From NCBI GenBank assembly GCA_034408895.1, contig JAWXCI010000061.1, positions 1 to 5,637 on the forward strand: DNA of 5,637 bases, given 5' to 3'. The stretch is from UBA4660 sp034408895 (lineage in GTDB: Bacteria > Bacteroidota > Bacteroidia > Flavobacteriales_D > Sanyastnellaceae). Positions 5,517 through 5,637 of this stretch are shown here, piece after piece (the first letter of the stretch is position 1; every line of letters starts with the position of its first letter). A program made the translations under genes and the position numbers. A model generated the notes under the pieces. The model did not search any database and was not told the DNA's origin. It saw only the letters and a list, made by a program, of their open reading frames with translations.

Positions 5517-5604
5517 AGGCAACCCTATGCATGCTTCTAGGGCAACCTATGCATAGGTTGGAGGCAAAGCATGCATAACCATGAGGGCAAGTATGCATCA
5601 CTTT
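5517..5604. repeat. Four-unit degenerate 22-bp tandem array built on ATGCAT
   Basis: ATGCAT occurs at 5527, 5549, 5571 and 5593, exactly 22 bp apart each time. In front of each copy is GGCAA, at 5518, 5541, 5563 and 5586 (steps of 23, 22 and 23). The bases after each ATGCAT diverge. The first two units share GGCAACC(C)TATGCAT. I noticed no other ATGCAT in the window. The array lies between the start at 5448 and the right edge and may continue beyond neither side as far as can be seen: the bases after 5604 do not show a fifth unit. Confidence 0.8.
5526..5577. repeat. Concentric 52-bp dyad inside the ATGCAT array
   Basis: The perfect 18-bp palindrome CAACCTATGCATAGGTTG (5543-5560) is flanked at equal distance by an 11-bp inverted pair, TATGCATGCTT (5526-5536) and AAGCATGCATA (5567-5577). 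Both dyads share the centre between 5551 and 5552. A symmetric 6-by-6 unpaired segment separates the inner and outer stems. Only the ATGCAT cores would be symmetric simply because of the 22-bp spacing; the CAACCT/AGGTTG and GCTT/AAGC extensions are additional. Confidence 0.8.
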
Positions 5605-5637
5605 CAAGTCTGTTTCCAAAACCGGGTGCGCGGATAG

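Noticed and set aside
5318..5578. An 86-residue plus-strand open frame ending inside the ATGCAT array.
   Set aside because: It is antisense to the membrane protein at 5020-5448, and its tail is made of the repeat read in frame.
5517..5604. A CRISPR array.
   Set aside because: Only a 6-bp core and a loosely placed GGCAA are conserved per 22-bp unit. CRISPR repeats are longer and near identical with spacers of similar length, and no cas gene is present.

Overview
The window looks like a piece of chromosome from a member of the Bacteroidota. Three things point there. A CorC/HlyC-type membrane protein is followed directly by a long PpiD/SurA-type peptidyl-prolyl isomerase. There is a DUF5362-type small membrane protein. 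None of the five complete genes has a clear Shine-Dalgarno sequence; two minus-strand genes have A-rich leaders instead, as is common in that phylum. Genus or family cannot be fixed from the sequence alone. Everything looks like ordinary chromosomal coding sequence: no transposase, phage, CRISPR or defence gene, tRNA or rRNA was found.

Layout. Bases 1-398 (+) are the C-terminal part of a CBS/CorC_HlyC-domain protein cut by the left edge. A 63-nt gap with a small hairpin leads to 462-2540 (+), a 692-residue membrane-anchored parvulin-type foldase, closed by a strong intrinsic terminator at 2569-2596. A second hairpin at 2679-2713 ends the opposing minus-strand transcript. That transcript carries two small multi-span membrane proteins, 3774-3283 and then 3187-2744 (DUF5362-like). 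Their leaders are near copies of each other, and an imperfect terminator-like hairpin sits between them. A 263-nt divergent spacer with one perfect 8-bp dyad separates this pair from prmC (4038-4910, +), the release-factor glutamine methyltransferase. prmC converges on a small four-helix membrane protein (5448-5020, -) across a 109-nt spacer that holds a long GC-rich inverted repeat. Upstream of that last gene, at the right edge, is a degenerate tandem array: four ATGCAT palindromes spaced exactly 22 bp apart, with a concentric 52-bp dyad built over them.

How the genes work together. The first two genes are an envelope pair on one strand: a putative inner-membrane ion-transport regulator and a periplasmic chaperone/foldase. 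prmC is translational housekeeping. The three small membrane proteins have no assignable function. The least explained signals are non-coding: the 22-bp ATGCAT array with its nested palindrome, the GC-rich inverted repeat after prmC, and the duplicated leader of the two-gene membrane cassette. No new multi-gene system can be claimed from this window; the array is the best candidate for something undescribed.
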